From positions 1 to 57,549 of IMG/VR virus record IMGVR_UViG_3300028025_000648: a DNA stretch of 57,549 nucleotides. The stretch is one strand, 5' to 3'. Under the pieces are notes generated by a model, which made no database searches, had not been told where the DNA came from, and was given only the letters and a program-made list of their open reading frames with translations. Made by a program: the position numbers and the translations under genes. Positions 27,201 to 36,150 of this stretch are shown in pieces. This DNA comes from a virus. How positions within the stretch are numbered: the first letter of the stretch is position 1; every line of letters begins with the position of its first letter.

Positions 27201-30200
27201 CTCTGCACTAAGACCTTTATTTTCTAACTGGATAGCCTTGGTTAATGGGTCTGGAACATTTTCAATTGCGTCTAACTGCTTTTGTAGCGCTCTTAACTTC
27301 TTCAAAGCAACTTCAGGATCGTTAGTTAAAAATACATTTATATCAAAGTCTTTTTGATCCATAGTTTGAAGTTGTGTCAAGGTTGCATTGATCTTGTCCA
27401 TATCCTTCGTTGTGCCTTTGGCTATTGCTATGGCTAACTTTTTCTTAAGTTCTGGTTTCTTTACTCCTCCAAGATTGTTAATAAGCATAGCAATCTTGTC
27501 TGCTCCGTGTGTTTTTACACCAATATCAAGAATCTTCGATAAACCTTTTTCATCACCTGTAAATGCTTCTAACATATCTGTCATAATCATTGGGTTGACT
27601 TGTCCAGAAGCCACAATTGTATTTATTGTTACCTCTAACTCTTTGCTCTTTAGGTCTGCAGTCTTTTCTAGCATAGTGCCAGTAAAGGCTTCCATTGCAG
27701 TGCCCTTATATTTTAATCTAACGGATTCCTTTAGCGAATCAAAGAATGCATCCTCTACAGCACTTCTTTGCTTAGCAACATTAAAAAGGTCAATCTGGTC
27801 TTGCAAAGTTTCTGCAATTTTGTCTCTAATCTTTTGAGCGCCTTCTTCTTGCTCACCTTGTGCAGTTTTAATCTGCTCATCTATTTGAGCCTGCTTGGAT
27901 TTTTCTGTAGTAATTAATCTTTGCGCTTGAAGTTCTTGTATTTTCTTTTCTGCCTGCAAATTGTATGCATCGAGTTGTGCTTGTGCAGATGCAACATTGT
28001 TAACTCCACTTGCAGCACCAAAAGATGCCATCTTTTCATTTTCTGTTTGACCAAAAAGTTCTCCAAAACTAAAGTCTGCACCTTCTGCAGTTCCAGCAAA
28101 ACCTCCACCTCCAGTGTCTCCAAAGAATGTATTTCCGTAAGCGGTTTGCATCTGGGCTAATTGATCTGTTGTTGCTGCAGCAATGTTTGCTTGTTCATCA
28201 ATAAGATTAATTCTTACGTTTAGAGGATCTTTAAGCAGATCTTCTCCATACGGACCGATAAGTCTATTTAACTGACCTTCAACCTTTGGTTGTAATGTTG
28301 TATCTCCAAACTTAATTGCCATCTGTCTTGCAACATCAGATGCCTGTACTGCAGTCATTACTCCATCAGATACTGCTAAGGCTAGGTTGCTGGCAAATTG
28401 TTTTGCTGCTTGATCTTTTCCAACTAACTTTATGTTTTCTGAGAAACCTTCAGCCATAGCCTTTCCAGGCTCACCCTCTAAGAAGGTTGTTCCGAACTGT
28501 TGTCCCTTACGATCATAGTTAGTTGTATATAGATCAGATACACCCTCTGACCTTCTACGGTCCATAATCTCACTGGCACCGACTTGTCCAGTCATCTCTC
28601 CAATAGACTTAAGAGTTGCTCCAGTCATCTGTGTCTTATTTGCTAATTCTGTTTGTGCCTTTGCTGCTTTTTCTGCAGATTTATTTAGCATATACAATCC
28701 ACCAGCAGTAGCAGCAATTGCTCCAGCGATCAAACCACCAGGCCCAAGACCTGCAATCATTGGTGCTAGTCCTGCAAGCATTGATGCTGCTCCTAGGGCT
28801 GCTGTTACTTGTGGAGGTGCTCCAGCCATTCCTGCAACCATTGTTGCTGTTCCTAGTGCACCTGACATCTTTCCAGAAACTTTGCCAACTTTTTCTTTTC
28901 TCATTCCACGCTTATATTTAGTATGAATTTTCTTAGTCATTGGTGCACCAGTTGCAGGGTCCATAATGATTTGACCATTCTCATCTACCGCAAATGTTGA
29001 TGCTTCTCTTAGTGCTGCGTTTTTATCAATAAGTGTATCTACCTGAGATTTTTCTATTGGTGGAACATTCTTTGCTATAGTGTCTACAACAACTCCACCT
29101 TCAGTTTTTTCAACATCATATTGAGATCCTGGAGTAATTGGTCCAGTAGATCTTGCACCACGAGAAGCCTTCTTTGCAGCGTGTTGAGCACTCTGTGTAG
29201 CAGTAGTCCCAAGTTTTGAACCTGCTGCTGCAACATCATCTTCTTTTGACTTCATTCCAACAACAAGGCCATCGCCAACTTCTTCACCAGTTTTGATTGT
29301 CTTCTTTGATGGTGATGCTGTACCAGCACCCTTATTTGCACCATCAACTGCTGCAACGCCTTCTCTGTATCCTGCTTCACGAGCATTTGTTTCAGACATT
29401 CCAACACCAGTAGATCTATTGATTGGACCTACTTGACCACTTGCACCACTTCCCTTTTTACGACCAGAGAACACTGTTTGATCAAGTGATGGATCTGCAG
29501 CGGTAAGAGCAGCACGAGTTTGCTTATTAACATTAACTCTTACCTCTGTTATTGCTGCTGCTGCTGTATCTAGAACTTCTTTAAGTCCTCCAGAAATTTT
29601 AGCCAATCCAGCACGTACGCTAGACTCAATTACTTCAAAGTCAGAATCTTTAATTTTCTTTCCTGGATTATTTTCTGCCCACAATCTTACCTGTTCTTGA
29701 ATTGCCAAGTCATATTGTGTAATCTCTGCTTCTAGCGCTTCAAAGTTTCCTCCACCAATCTTGATAGACTTTCTCCATTTTTCAGCACCCCGTTGAGCAA
29801 ACTCATTTAAAAACTCTGTAGGGTCTGCACCTTTTTGGTCTGGCTTCATTGACGTATTTATTCTTTGTGATAAATCATATCCAAGACCACTCTTTGGTCC
29901 AACCATAGGCATTGCAATTCCAGCCTTTTCTGCTGCTGCAACTAGTTGTGTTAATTCGGCAATGGTTTGTTCATTTTTAATTTGACCTGACTTAAGCAGT
30001 TCAAGTGCATTTACATTTTCTGATTCTGTTGCGTGTGCAAAAGTTGTTGCATAATTTTGATCTTTTTGAGGTGCATATGAACCAACAAAACTTCTTCCTG
30101 CTTCTGGATCGTATTCTCCAATTGTGCTAGTTAACTTTTCTTTTGTTAACTTAACTCCTGCTTGTCTAGCCTCTTCTGCCAAACCATCTACGAGTTCTCT

Positions 30201-32591
30201 AAATTCTCTTGTTAAATCTTCTCTTACCTTTTCAAGCCCTTGTGAAGTATCTGCTCCAACACGCTCTGCGTATCTAGTTAATTCTGCTGCAGTTAAGTTT
30301 GCAATTCTATCAAGTTCTTTTTGAAGTTGTGCATCAAAACTTGCTGTTGTAGAAACTCTTCCAGCAACCTGGCTTACATATCCACCCTCTTCAAAACCTT
30401 GTACCGTGCCAGACATTAATGCCTTGACTAGTTCTGGGTTGGACTTTACCGTTTCCTTTGTTAATACTACTTCTCCAGGGGTAAGCATTGCGGGTACTGT
30501 ATCTCCGCTACCGCTTCCTGGAACCAGTCCCCCTTGTGCAAACTTCTTTGGAGGAAGACCGCTTACTGCACCCTTTGCTCCTGGAATTGCATTAAATAAT
30601 CCTGGAGAAGATGCTGCCAATGCCTGTGCTTGAGTTGCTGCTCCTCTATAGGCATTACCAAGTGCTGTGGCTGCAGTTGCTTCAACAGCAAAGGTTTCAA
30701 TTAAGGCTTTATGCGATGTATGAAGTGCATTAGAAATTGCAAGGTTTTCTGTTTCAGCGTTTGTAAGATAATCAAATCCGCCACCAAGAACTTGGTTCTG
30801 TCCATTAAGTTTGGCAATTCCACCACGAAGAAGTGCAAAGAACTTAATTAAGTTAGCAACTCCGTTAGCAACAAGACCAACAGTCATTAAAAGGATTGGG
30901 CCAAGGCCTGCAACCACGCCAACAATTGTTGTAATAATCTTCTTTGTTCCATCACTTAGATTATTAAATCTTTCAAGAATTCCTCCAGCAAACTTAACAA
31001 TTGGTGTTAGGGCTTCAAGGAATGCTTTGCCTATTGGTACAAGTTGCAGTTTAAGATCTTCTATGGTTTTTTGGAACTTGATTCCAACTGCATCTTCTAC
31101 CTTGCCAAGTTCTCGTTCAGATAAGATTGCAAGTTCTTCTACTGATGCCCCTGCTAGACCAAGTGCTCTGGCTGCCTGAGAACTATCTTTTGTTACGTTT
31201 GAGAACAAAGTAGATAGACGAGCAAACTGGAACTTACCAAACAACTGTTCAATAGCACGAGCACGGTTAAGCGGATCAAGTGTATCAAGTGCATTTGCAA
31301 ACCCAATAACAGTACCCTTTAGGTTTCCTGCATTTGCTTCTACAATACCCTTGATATTAATACCAAACTCTGCAAGCATTTCGCTTGTCTTCTTTGTTGG
31401 GTTAATTAATGATGCAAGACCAGACTTAAGTGCGTTAGCACCTTCTGATGCATTGATTCCGCCTTCTTTCATTGCAGTCATAAAGAATGCAAGATCTTCT
31501 ACAGATCCACCTAGTTGCTGTACAACTGGTCCAGCCTTTGGAATAGCAATAGTTAAATCTTCAATAGAAAGGACTGTTTGGTTTTCTACTGCGTTGAGGA
31601 AGTTAATTTTTTGTGCTAATTGTTCTGCTGAAATGCCAAAAGCATTTTGCAAGGAGATTGTTGTCTCAAGAGCCTGTTGCTGTTCTACTTGTCCAAGCAC
31701 TGCAAGTTTTGTTGCAGAAGTTATTTGTGCTGTAAGATTGCTTCCTGTAAGACCCATTGCTGCAGCAGTTGCTGCCATCTCTACAGTTTCTGTAGCAGAA
31801 ACTCCATACTTAGTAAACTCTTTAGCCAGTCTTTGAATATCAGCAACAGCCTTATTTGTGGCATCACCACTTGTTGTCATATTTCCATATACTCTAGTAA
31901 ACTTAAGGACTGCTTCTTCCATCTCTCGGAATACCTTAGATGCAGCAGCGCCAAGAGTAACCAGAGGAATGGTCAAACCAACCATAAGTTGGCGACCAGC
32001 CCACTGTGTATTCTTACCAAAGTTAAGTAGGTTTGTAGATCCTTGTTTTAGTAATTGATTTAAGAACTGCTGTCTTTGTGCAGCCATCTGCATTCGTGTT
32101 GCATAACTACTAAATTGATTGCCAGCCATATCCAATGACTTTGGCATTACCTTCAAAGTTTTTACAAAACCATCTTGTGCTTGTGTGAGTTGGATGTATT
32201 GCGACTGCACCATCTTAACTCTGTCTTTCATAGCCCTTCCGAGAATTTGCTTCTCTTGGGCAAACATATTCTTAAAGACACCTGAATTTTGGGTAGCAGC
32301 AGCAGCAGTAAATCTAGCATACTGCCTCATACTTAGTTTATTTTTTTCAAGCGCTGTAGTAAATGCTGAGGTGCTAGATGCTACAGTTTCCTGACTTGCT
32401 ACAAACTTACCAGTCGCATTGATCGACTGCATAAGGTTTGCAGTAAGAGATTTTTGAGCATCAGCAGCCGTAGCATTTCCAACAGTTAAGGCTTGATTAA
32501 ACTTACTTAAGCCTGCTTGTAGTCGACGTAAACTTGCCAGCGCATCTGTTGTATCCAGATTTACGTGAATATTGGCATTTACGTCTTCCAA
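24216..32591 (-). CDS. Tape measure protein with C-terminal LysM domain (2791 aa)
   Basis: At 2791 aa this is the longest gene. It sets tail length and is ejected into the cell. It has a helical N-terminus, the conserved phage tail core (ASKVFREMEEAVLKFTRVYG), hydrophobic segments (IITTIVGVVAGLGPILLM), a Gly/Ala-rich membrane-like stretch (MLAGLAPMIAGLGPGGLIAG) and long coiled coils near the end. The motif PAMLTPGE occurs twice, near residues 700 and 2716. A Pro/Thr/Ala linker leads to a LysM domain at about 2617-2666. At roughly 0.15 nm per residue the tail could approach 400 nm if little is removed. It follows the two chaperone genes as expected. Confidence 0.95.
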   Translation of the reverse strand: MEDVNANIHVNLDTTDALASLRRLQAGLSKFNQALTVGNATAADAQKSLTANLMQSINATGKFVASQETVASSTSAFTTALEKNKLSMRQYARFTAAAATQNSGVFKNMFAQEKQILGRAMKDRVKMVQSQYIQLTQAQDGFVKTLKVMPKSLDMAGNQFSSYATRMQMAAQRQQFLNQLLKQGSTNLLNFGKNTQWAGRQLMVGLTIPLVTLGAAASKVFREMEEAVLKFTRVYGNMTTSGDATNKAVADIQRLAKEFTKYGVSATETVEMAATAAAMGLTGSNLTAQITSATKLAVLGQVEQQQALETTISLQNAFGISAEQLAQKINFLNAVENQTVLSIEDLTIAIPKAGPVVQQLGGSVEDLAFFMTAMKEGGINASEGANALKSGLASLINPTKKTSEMLAEFGINIKGIVEANAGNLKGTVIGFANALDTLDPLNRARAIEQLFGKFQFARLSTLFSNVTKDSSQAARALGLAGASVEELAILSERELGKVEDAVGIKFQKTIEDLKLQLVPIGKAFLEALTPIVKFAGGILERFNNLSDGTKKIITTIVGVVAGLGPILLMTVGLVANGVANLIKFFALLRGGIAKLNGQNQVLGGGFDYLTNAETENLAISNALHTSHKALIETFAVEATAATALGNAYRGAATQAQALAASSPGLFNAIPGAKGAVSGLPPKKFAQGGLVPGSGSGDTVPAMLTPGEVVLTKETVKSNPELVKALMSGTVQGFEEGGYVSQVAGRVSTTASFDAQLQKELDRIANLTAAELTRYAERVGADTSQGLEKVREDLTREFRELVDGLAEEARQAGVKLTKEKLTSTIGEYDPEAGRSFVGSYAPQKDQNYATTFAHATESENVNALELLKSGQIKNEQTIAELTQLVAAAEKAGIAMPMVGPKSGLGYDLSQRINTSMKPDQKGADPTEFLNEFAQRGAEKWRKSIKIGGGNFEALEAEITQYDLAIQEQVRLWAENNPGKKIKDSDFEVIESSVRAGLAKISGGLKEVLDTAAAAITEVRVNVNKQTRAALTAADPSLDQTVFSGRKKGSGASGQVGPINRSTGVGMSETNAREAGYREGVAAVDGANKGAGTASPSKKTIKTGEEVGDGLVVGMKSKEDDVAAAGSKLGTTATQSAQHAAKKASRGARSTGPITPGSQYDVEKTEGGVVVDTIAKNVPPIEKSQVDTLIDKNAALREASTFAVDENGQIIMDPATGAPMTKKIHTKYKRGMRKEKVGKVSGKMSGALGTATMVAGMAGAPPQVTAALGAASMLAGLAPMIAGLGPGGLIAGAIAATAGGLYMLNKSAEKAAKAQTELANKTQMTGATLKSIGEMTGQVGASEIMDRRRSEGVSDLYTTNYDRKGQQFGTTFLEGEPGKAMAEGFSENIKLVGKDQAAKQFASNLALAVSDGVMTAVQASDVARQMAIKFGDTTLQPKVEGQLNRLIGPYGEDLLKDPLNVRINLIDEQANIAAATTDQLAQMQTAYGNTFFGDTGGGGFAGTAEGADFSFGELFGQTENEKMASFGAASGVNNVASAQAQLDAYNLQAEKKIQELQAQRLITTEKSKQAQIDEQIKTAQGEQEEGAQKIRDKIAETLQDQIDLFNVAKQRSAVEDAFFDSLKESVRLKYKGTAMEAFTGTMLEKTADLKSKELEVTINTIVASGQVNPMIMTDMLEAFTGDEKGLSKILDIGVKTHGADKIAMLINNLGGVKKPELKKKLAIAIAKGTTKDMDKINATLTQLQTMDQKDFDINVFLTNDPEVALKKLRALQKQLDAIENVPDPLTKAIQLENKGLSAEAMAGITANWEYFMSLPETVRKTAIQTYVSAYTTVSDDAVNARIAKKVAAAGGAGTVADYYSTAGGRQQVIDELAMEATKPQYSATPPGPAKPKGGGGGKDGGASANPLDFLDSLAMRIKNVRDGAFDATQPLKSMMAAFNSKGAQKDASRMFSIFDGLQQRMLKFNVPKEFRDAIASMSAEDFTAFASLPKGKNMFTYKQKDSKGKKLPRTKANITGLTKEGEAVMQTFREAQLGEFQIVQVEMVKTVEEQSKAFNMLLSSGLSATDALKVVEDQAVAAAIASGAVGQKGSKEMTQFVTDIKAATDALEQQALANDLINKAEDFKLVQQMPDLVKKMKDLKFTAEQMTAVLDNPALMKAMVKDLEDGKLDAKDIADYLNSIEKQKLIEIKTNFNRGDFAAAAAPGLEIVDEMFAVQEQLIRTGIDTRSTADVNLVRSNEATMKQLQDQLVPYEAQARGISDAIEVMQRNVEINITRKIEAYQKTIDDTQRKIELQFNRPIQDLQDRSGILSQDLVVMDKAAEAINKRYDEQAAALEKVAQINDDILAQQKQQIGLADALSQGDISQAASMIQEMRAAKAESAARSTQEMLTAARESELGRQRGGVTGLSRTQIEEEQYQISQKIYKLENDPARLQFQKNILATQDAIYKLEQERTAELEKIRVKEDELYKLNTTTIKPIQDRLAKLGDENTLAQSRIDKLVGEITVLGQNAAAWEGVRAKIAASDLASKSFDTALGGLLASSQAITAEWNTIIGKINAYAKAVPGSVTAIQNDINPTQAPTDAPTGSTAKPTSAPTDAPTSAPGATATKATAAPTKAPVVVKSGDTLSSIAKKNDTTVSALLAANPKLTTDPKYNDGNTIFSGTKIALPAPTTTKAPTTSSSDIIAARKALYGYLNSGGMVPQYFKVGGFARGADKIPAMLTPGEFIISKPAVQNFGVQNLNNINKGAPMGNDVYNYNLSLSVNGSDMDADDVANTVIKKIKQLEGQRVRRTNV
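24594..24743 (-). other. LysM peptidoglycan-binding domain within tape measure
   Basis: Residues about 2617-2666 read VVKSGDTLSSIAKKNDTTVS and continue with LLAANPKL and an IFSGTKIALP end, a canonical LysM. It is flanked by TAAPTKAP and TTTKAPTT linkers. LysM binds N-acetylglucosamine-containing glycans such as peptidoglycan. Confidence 0.85.
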
Positions 32592-32601
32592 CTTTTATCC
32601 T

Positions 32602-32925
32602 CTACTTCATGCTAGGTAGTAAATCTGTTGCTGCGCTTAATGAAATTCCAGAGGCTGCGTCAACAATTGCATAAACTGTTGGCAGATCTAGGTTCTCTTC
32701 AATTGCTGGACGATTATCTGCAAGAAGTGGCAAGAATTGCTTAAATGCAATCTGAACACAGTCTAGCAAAATATCCATAGATTTTTCATTATCATCTGCT
32801 ACTGCAGACAGTTCCTGAAACTTACTCATAAATGGCTTTAGCAAAGAAATCTTAAGTGGCTTCACTTCAAACTTTGTGCCATCCATTAGTGCGAGTTCTC
32901 TTTTTTCGTGTACGGTTGTAGACAT
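32602..32925 (-). CDS. Tail assembly chaperone, short paralogue
   Basis: The 107-aa product shares its layout with the upstream 238-aa protein: LMDGTKFEVKPLKISLLKPFMSKF here against LIDGTEIELSPLKIKYLREFMVKF there, and LPTVYAIVDA against MPTVYKILEL. Both lie just before the tape measure, the position of tail assembly chaperones, which normally come as one frameshifted pair. Here they are separate paralogous genes. It has AGGAGG and an extended -10 (32959) that overlaps the stop codon of the upstream gene. Confidence 0.8.
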   Translation of the reverse strand: MSTTVHEKRELALMDGTKFEVKPLKISLLKPFMSKFQELSAVADDNEKSMDILLDCVQIAFKQFLPLLADNRPAIEENLDLPTVYAIVDAASGISLSAATDLLPSMK

Positions 32926-32958
32926 TATTATATTTCCTCCTATTAGGTTACATTGTCA

Positions 32959-32967
32959 ATTATAGCA
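32959..32967 (-). promoter_or_regulatory. Extended -10 promoter (TGCTATAAT)
   Basis: TGCTATAAT on the minus strand, 33 bases before the start at 32925. The TAA inside the hexamer is also the stop codon of the 238-aa chaperone gene. Confidence 0.6.
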
Positions 32968-33676
32968 TAACGCTTGGATCTCTAGCATCTTCATAATCCA
33001 GCCCCATACCAATTCCAAACCCTGCTTTCTGAGCAGTTGCGCCCTGTAAAGCAAGTACATCTTTACTGTCAGTTGCCTGACCTCTACTGAAGACTCTAGC
33101 CTTCATGTCTTCCCATTCTTGCTGACCTTTCTTTTCTCCAGAGTTTTTGTCTAAGTCAATACCCTGGATGGCTGCAAGAAACTTTTTGTCTTCATACTCT
33201 GAGTCACGCTTAGCACCTAAAATGCTAATCAGTTCTGACATACATAGAGATCTTTCTAGTTCGTCATAGTCTTTCCATATGCCCAGCAAAAATACCTCAG
33301 ACTCTAACTTTGCCAAGTCTAGTTCATCCCAGGACATACCCTCATTTTTAGATGATTCTGCTTGCTCTTTGACTGGCTCTTCAGAGTCTTTGTTAATTTT
33401 GATGTTTGCTGTTAGTTCTAAGATTTTGTAAACTGTTGGCATATCCATACTATCCTGTAGTTCTTCAACAGTTTTTATTGATGGATAGAACTGCTTCATA
33501 CATACTGCAGCACAGGCTGATAATACATTCATGGCTTCTTCGTTTGTAACGACATCTTTCATATCTTCAAACTTGACCATAAACTCACGCAGGTATTTAA
33601 TCTTAAGAGGTGACAGTTCGATCTCTGTCCCATCAATAAGATAAATTACACCCGTCTTATATATTTCTGTAGCCAT
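32960..33676 (-). CDS. Tail assembly chaperone, long paralogue
   Basis: The 238-aa product has an N-terminal domain (about 1-100) paralogous to the 107-aa neighbour and a C-terminal extension (WDELDLAKLESEVFLLGIWK, then ISILGAKRDSEYEDKKFLAA) like the extended form of siphophage chaperones. Chaperones of this type hold the tape measure protein during tail assembly. No slippery sequence joining the two genes was needed or seen. GGGGAT precedes the start; a weak -10 lies at 33692. Confidence 0.8.
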   Translation of the reverse strand: MATEIYKTGVIYLIDGTEIELSPLKIKYLREFMVKFEDMKDVVTNEEAMNVLSACAAVCMKQFYPSIKTVEELQDSMDMPTVYKILELTANIKINKDSEEPVKEQAESSKNEGMSWDELDLAKLESEVFLLGIWKDYDELERSLCMSELISILGAKRDSEYEDKKFLAAIQGIDLDKNSGEKKGQQEWEDMKARVFSRGQATDSKDVLALQGATAQKAGFGIGMGLDYEDARDPSVML

Positions 33677-33691
33677 ATATCCCCGAATACA

Positions 33692-33700
33692 AGTCTACCA
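33692..33700 (-). promoter_or_regulatory. Weak extended -10 (TGGTAGACT)
   Basis: TGGTAGACT on the minus strand lies 15 bases before the start at 33676 and right after the terminator at 33702-33734. The hexamer matches TATAAT at four of six positions. Confidence 0.4.
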
Positions 33701-33701
33701 T

Positions 33702-33734
33702 AAAACAACAAAGCCCACCTCCGAAGAGATGGGC
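33702..33734 (-). terminator. Intrinsic terminator with UUCG tetraloop after the major tail protein
   Basis: On the minus strand GCCCATCTC and GAGGTGGGC form a 9-bp stem (one T-G pair) closed by a C-TTCG-G tetraloop, an unusually stable loop, followed by TTTGTTGTTTT. Confidence 0.9.
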
Positions 33735-33754
33735 CTGTCGTATAATTTATTAAA

Positions 33755-34390
33755 TTATGATGCTGGTGCGAAGGTACGATCTACGATCTTACCGTATGAA
33801 CCAGATACGTCCTCTGGAAGGAGACGGAATGATACTTCAAACATTGAAGCCTCATCACGCTTTGCAGATACAGTAACATTTTCGATTGAAAGTGCACGGT
33901 ATGCTGTGTATACACGCTCTACTGTTGCAGAGTTAGCGCAATCACCTGTTCCTGGACCTACTGCAACGATACCACGCTCAACTGGGCACTCACCAAGTTC
34001 TCCAGCAGATAGGTTCATAACCTGTCCGTTTGAAGTTCCCTTTGTACCTGTAAGTTGGTCATCGCTGAATGCTAAAGCAAGTAGAAGATTTTCTAGTGTT
34101 GCTTCAGCGAAAGCAGTTGCAAGATTAACCTGCATACCCTGCTTGTATAGTTTTGCAACGTCAAGAATCTGGTCAACCTGAACTTCACCGAAGTCTGGTT
34201 GGAACTGCAGTTCAAGACCGTTCATGGTGTAACCTACGTTTGTGTAAGTTGCATCGTCAGAGAGTGTGTCTCTGAAAGATTCTGTTCCTACGAATGTCTC
34301 CAGTGTGCCTGGAGTCAAAGTAGTGTCTGCAACGAACATTGCTGCAGCACCAACGATAATGTTGGATGACGAACCACGACTATATGCCAT
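33755..34390 (-). CDS. Major tail (tube) protein
   Basis: The 211-aa product is beta-rich with features of siphophage tube proteins: NVGYTMNGLELQFQPDFGEV, then VDQILDVAKLYKQGMQVNLA and SVSAKRDEASMFEVSFRLLP-like ending. The gene stands alone between a promoter (34450) and a strong terminator (33702), as befits the most abundant tail protein. It precedes the chaperone and tape measure genes, the standard order. GAGGTGAAA lies just before the start. Confidence 0.88.
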   Translation of the reverse strand: MAYSRGSSSNIIVGAAAMFVADTTLTPGTLETFVGTESFRDTLSDDATYTNVGYTMNGLELQFQPDFGEVQVDQILDVAKLYKQGMQVNLATAFAEATLENLLLALAFSDDQLTGTKGTSNGQVMNLSAGELGECPVERGIVAVGPGTGDCANSATVERVYTAYRALSIENVTVSAKRDEASMFEVSFRLLPEDVSGSYGKIVDRTFAPAS

Positions 34391-34449
34391 ATTTTCACCT
34401 CTTTCTCAAGATAGATATTAAGTTGTTTGGCGTTTGTTTCCTCTGTATT

Positions 34450-34458
34450 ATTATAACA
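34450..34458 (-). promoter_or_regulatory. Extended -10 promoter (TGTTATAAT)
   Basis: TGTTATAAT on the minus strand, 59 bases before the major tail protein start at 34390. It gives a leader of about 50 bases. Confidence 0.65.
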
Positions 34459-34464
34459 GTGTTT

Positions 34465-35016
34465 TTAATTATATAGGGAGTCTAGGGGATCTTTGGCATG
34501 GTAGCAATATTGAATAATAATCTTATTCTTAAATACCGTTCTGGCAGACCCCAGTTCTAGAAGGTCCCTACTCTCGTCTATGTGGAAAACCCGTGTGTAG
34601 TGGAATGATGCTGTAATCGTGTTTGGATATGAATTTTGTGCCCACTTGTTTACATCTTGTGCTGAAGCGTCTTCACGATCTAAGGCTGCCTTTATTACTC
34701 TCATAGCATCCATTAGTTTAGACTGATTGGTTGTGTAAACATAGTAAACCAACTGCTCAGTCTTTTTTGGGTAAAAGGGTGATGTTCTTAATCTTGCTAG
34801 GGTTTCGTATTGTATAAATAGTGGATCTTGGATATTAGGAGCATCAATGTAATTCTTGAATACCTCATCTATGTTCCCTGGGGTTGTAGGGAATATAGGA
34901 TTCATTTGACTAACTGTACTGTTAGTAATCCCAAACCGATCTAGTTGAGCCAAGATATACCCATTCAAAATTGCAGGTGGGAAAGATGTTTCTTCGGAGA
35001 TATTTAACTCAGGCAT
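34465..35016 (-). CDS. Tail terminator or neck protein (183 aa)
   Basis: The 183-aa product has the mixed alpha-beta layout of tail terminator proteins, with TEQLVYYVYTTNQSKLMDAM in the middle and SFHYTRVFHIDESRDLLELG near the end. Position between the gp10-like neck gene and the major tail protein fits a tail terminator. The sequence itself was not recognised, so the call rests on synteny. Confidence 0.6.
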   Translation of the reverse strand: MPELNISEETSFPPAILNGYILAQLDRFGITNSTVSQMNPIFPTTPGNIDEVFKNYIDAPNIQDPLFIQYETLARLRTSPFYPKKTEQLVYYVYTTNQSKLMDAMRVIKAALDREDASAQDVNKWAQNSYPNTITASFHYTRVFHIDESRDLLELGSARTVFKNKIIIQYCYHAKDPLDSLYN

Positions 35017-35020
35017 GTCT

Positions 35021-35698
35021 CTATTCTACACCAATCTTTGCATTGGCAATCCACTTAAATCCAGTGTCCAAACCTTTACTTCTTCCAGCCCTAGAGCCAG
35101 CAGCAAGGTTATTCTTATAGGCTGTGGGGTTACTTAGGTATTTCATTATCCCGCTTGATCTTAGAAAAGCCTGTGTAAAGTAAACCTTAAAGAATTCGTC
35201 AAATACTCTTTCATAAGCACCCTCTACTTCATCTCCTCCAGGATTAAGAACAATAACATTCTTTTTTGTGTAGACCATTTCTCCATCACTTTCAAATGCC
35301 AGCACCTGTCCATTACGTGGTTTGATTATGACAGTTCTTCCATCTTCCATTACTTTGGCCTTTGATGCAAACGGAGTTAAAGCACCATCTGCTAAAGATT
35401 GAGATTGTCTAAAGTTAGAATTAAATGTTAATCCTAAATTGCTGATTGTGTAAGTTATATTAAATAATCTTGCATTCGGAGATCCAGTCTGATACCACTC
35501 GTAAATATGATGTAACGCTTCTGGGTTTGACCTTGCCTCAATATCGATATAGTTCTCTAGGGTAGGCACAGTTCCTTTGGCAATATTGTCAAGAAGAACC
35601 TTCTTACCATTTTTTGCCCCGTCTAAAAATCCTATGGAGTATTCAACAATATTATTTAATTGTTTCTGAAAAGCCTTTGCTTCAAATACGGCTCTCAT
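35021..35698 (-). CDS. Neck protein, gp10-like candidate (225 aa)
   Basis: The 225-aa basic protein starts with a helix (FEAKAFQKQLNNIVEYSIGF) and contains NVIVLNPGGDEVEGAYERVF and a basic end (AAGSRAGRSKGLDTGF). Head-tail joining proteins of the HK97 gp10 type look alike in size, charge and position. It overlaps the upstream 150-aa gene by one base. The role in the neck is inferred from order. Confidence 0.6.
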   Translation of the reverse strand: MRAVFEAKAFQKQLNNIVEYSIGFLDGAKNGKKVLLDNIAKGTVPTLENYIDIEARSNPEALHHIYEWYQTGSPNARLFNITYTISNLGLTFNSNFRQSQSLADGALTPFASKAKVMEDGRTVIIKPRNGQVLAFESDGEMVYTKKNVIVLNPGGDEVEGAYERVFDEFFKVYFTQAFLRSSGIMKYLSNPTAYKNNLAAGSRAGRSKGLDTGFKWIANAKIGVE

Positions 35699-36150
35699 TA
35701 GTCTCCTACTGATTGATTTTCAGTCCTACGCAGAAGCATTTTAAAGTACTCTACGGTTCCAAAAGGTCCTGTCATTGGTTCTACTGTACCTAATTCATAG
35801 ATGGTGCCTCTACCGCTTCGTGGGCCAGCAGTCTCTTTATAGATTAATTCGTCATAGCCGTTTCGTATATTTGCAATAAGAATGTTTGTAATTGCATTAT
35901 TTACCTCATTGGAAGATACTCTAGGATCTTTTTTTACTCGACCAATTAATTTATTCTCATACTGAAGAAAAGCGGCTGGAGATATTTCTTCTTTGCTTAG
36001 TCCACCAACGGGCGTAGCGTTTAAAACAATAACTCTATCAAATACCCACTCCTTGCTTGCTTGACCGTATTCAGTCTGGGTAAGGATAGGGTAGTATAAG
36101 TCTGCCCTCATTGGATAAATGAAATCGGTGCAGTCATCGCACTCTTGCAT
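35698..36150 (-). CDS. Head-tail stopper candidate (150 aa)
   Basis: The 150-aa product has a beta-rich barrel-like pattern (MRADLYYPILTQTEYGQASK, then TPVGGLSKEEISPAAFLQYE) and a C-terminal segment (TVEPMTGPFGTVEYFKMLLR). Size and position between the connector and gp10-like genes match head-tail stopper or closure proteins. A cysteine pair near the start (QECDDCTD) is of unknown meaning. It overlaps both neighbours by one base. Confidence 0.6.
   Translation of the reverse strand: MQECDDCTDFIYPMRADLYYPILTQTEYGQASKEWVFDRVIVLNATPVGGLSKEEISPAAFLQYENKLIGRVKKDPRVSSNEVNNAITNILIANIRNGYDELIYKETAGPRSGRGTIYELGTVEPMTGPFGTVEYFKMLLRRTENQSVGD

Noticed and set aside
32602-33676. Programmed frameshift between the two chaperone genes
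   Set aside because: The downstream gene has its own ATG, AGGAGG and -10 and repeats the N-terminal domain, so it is not an extension of the first.
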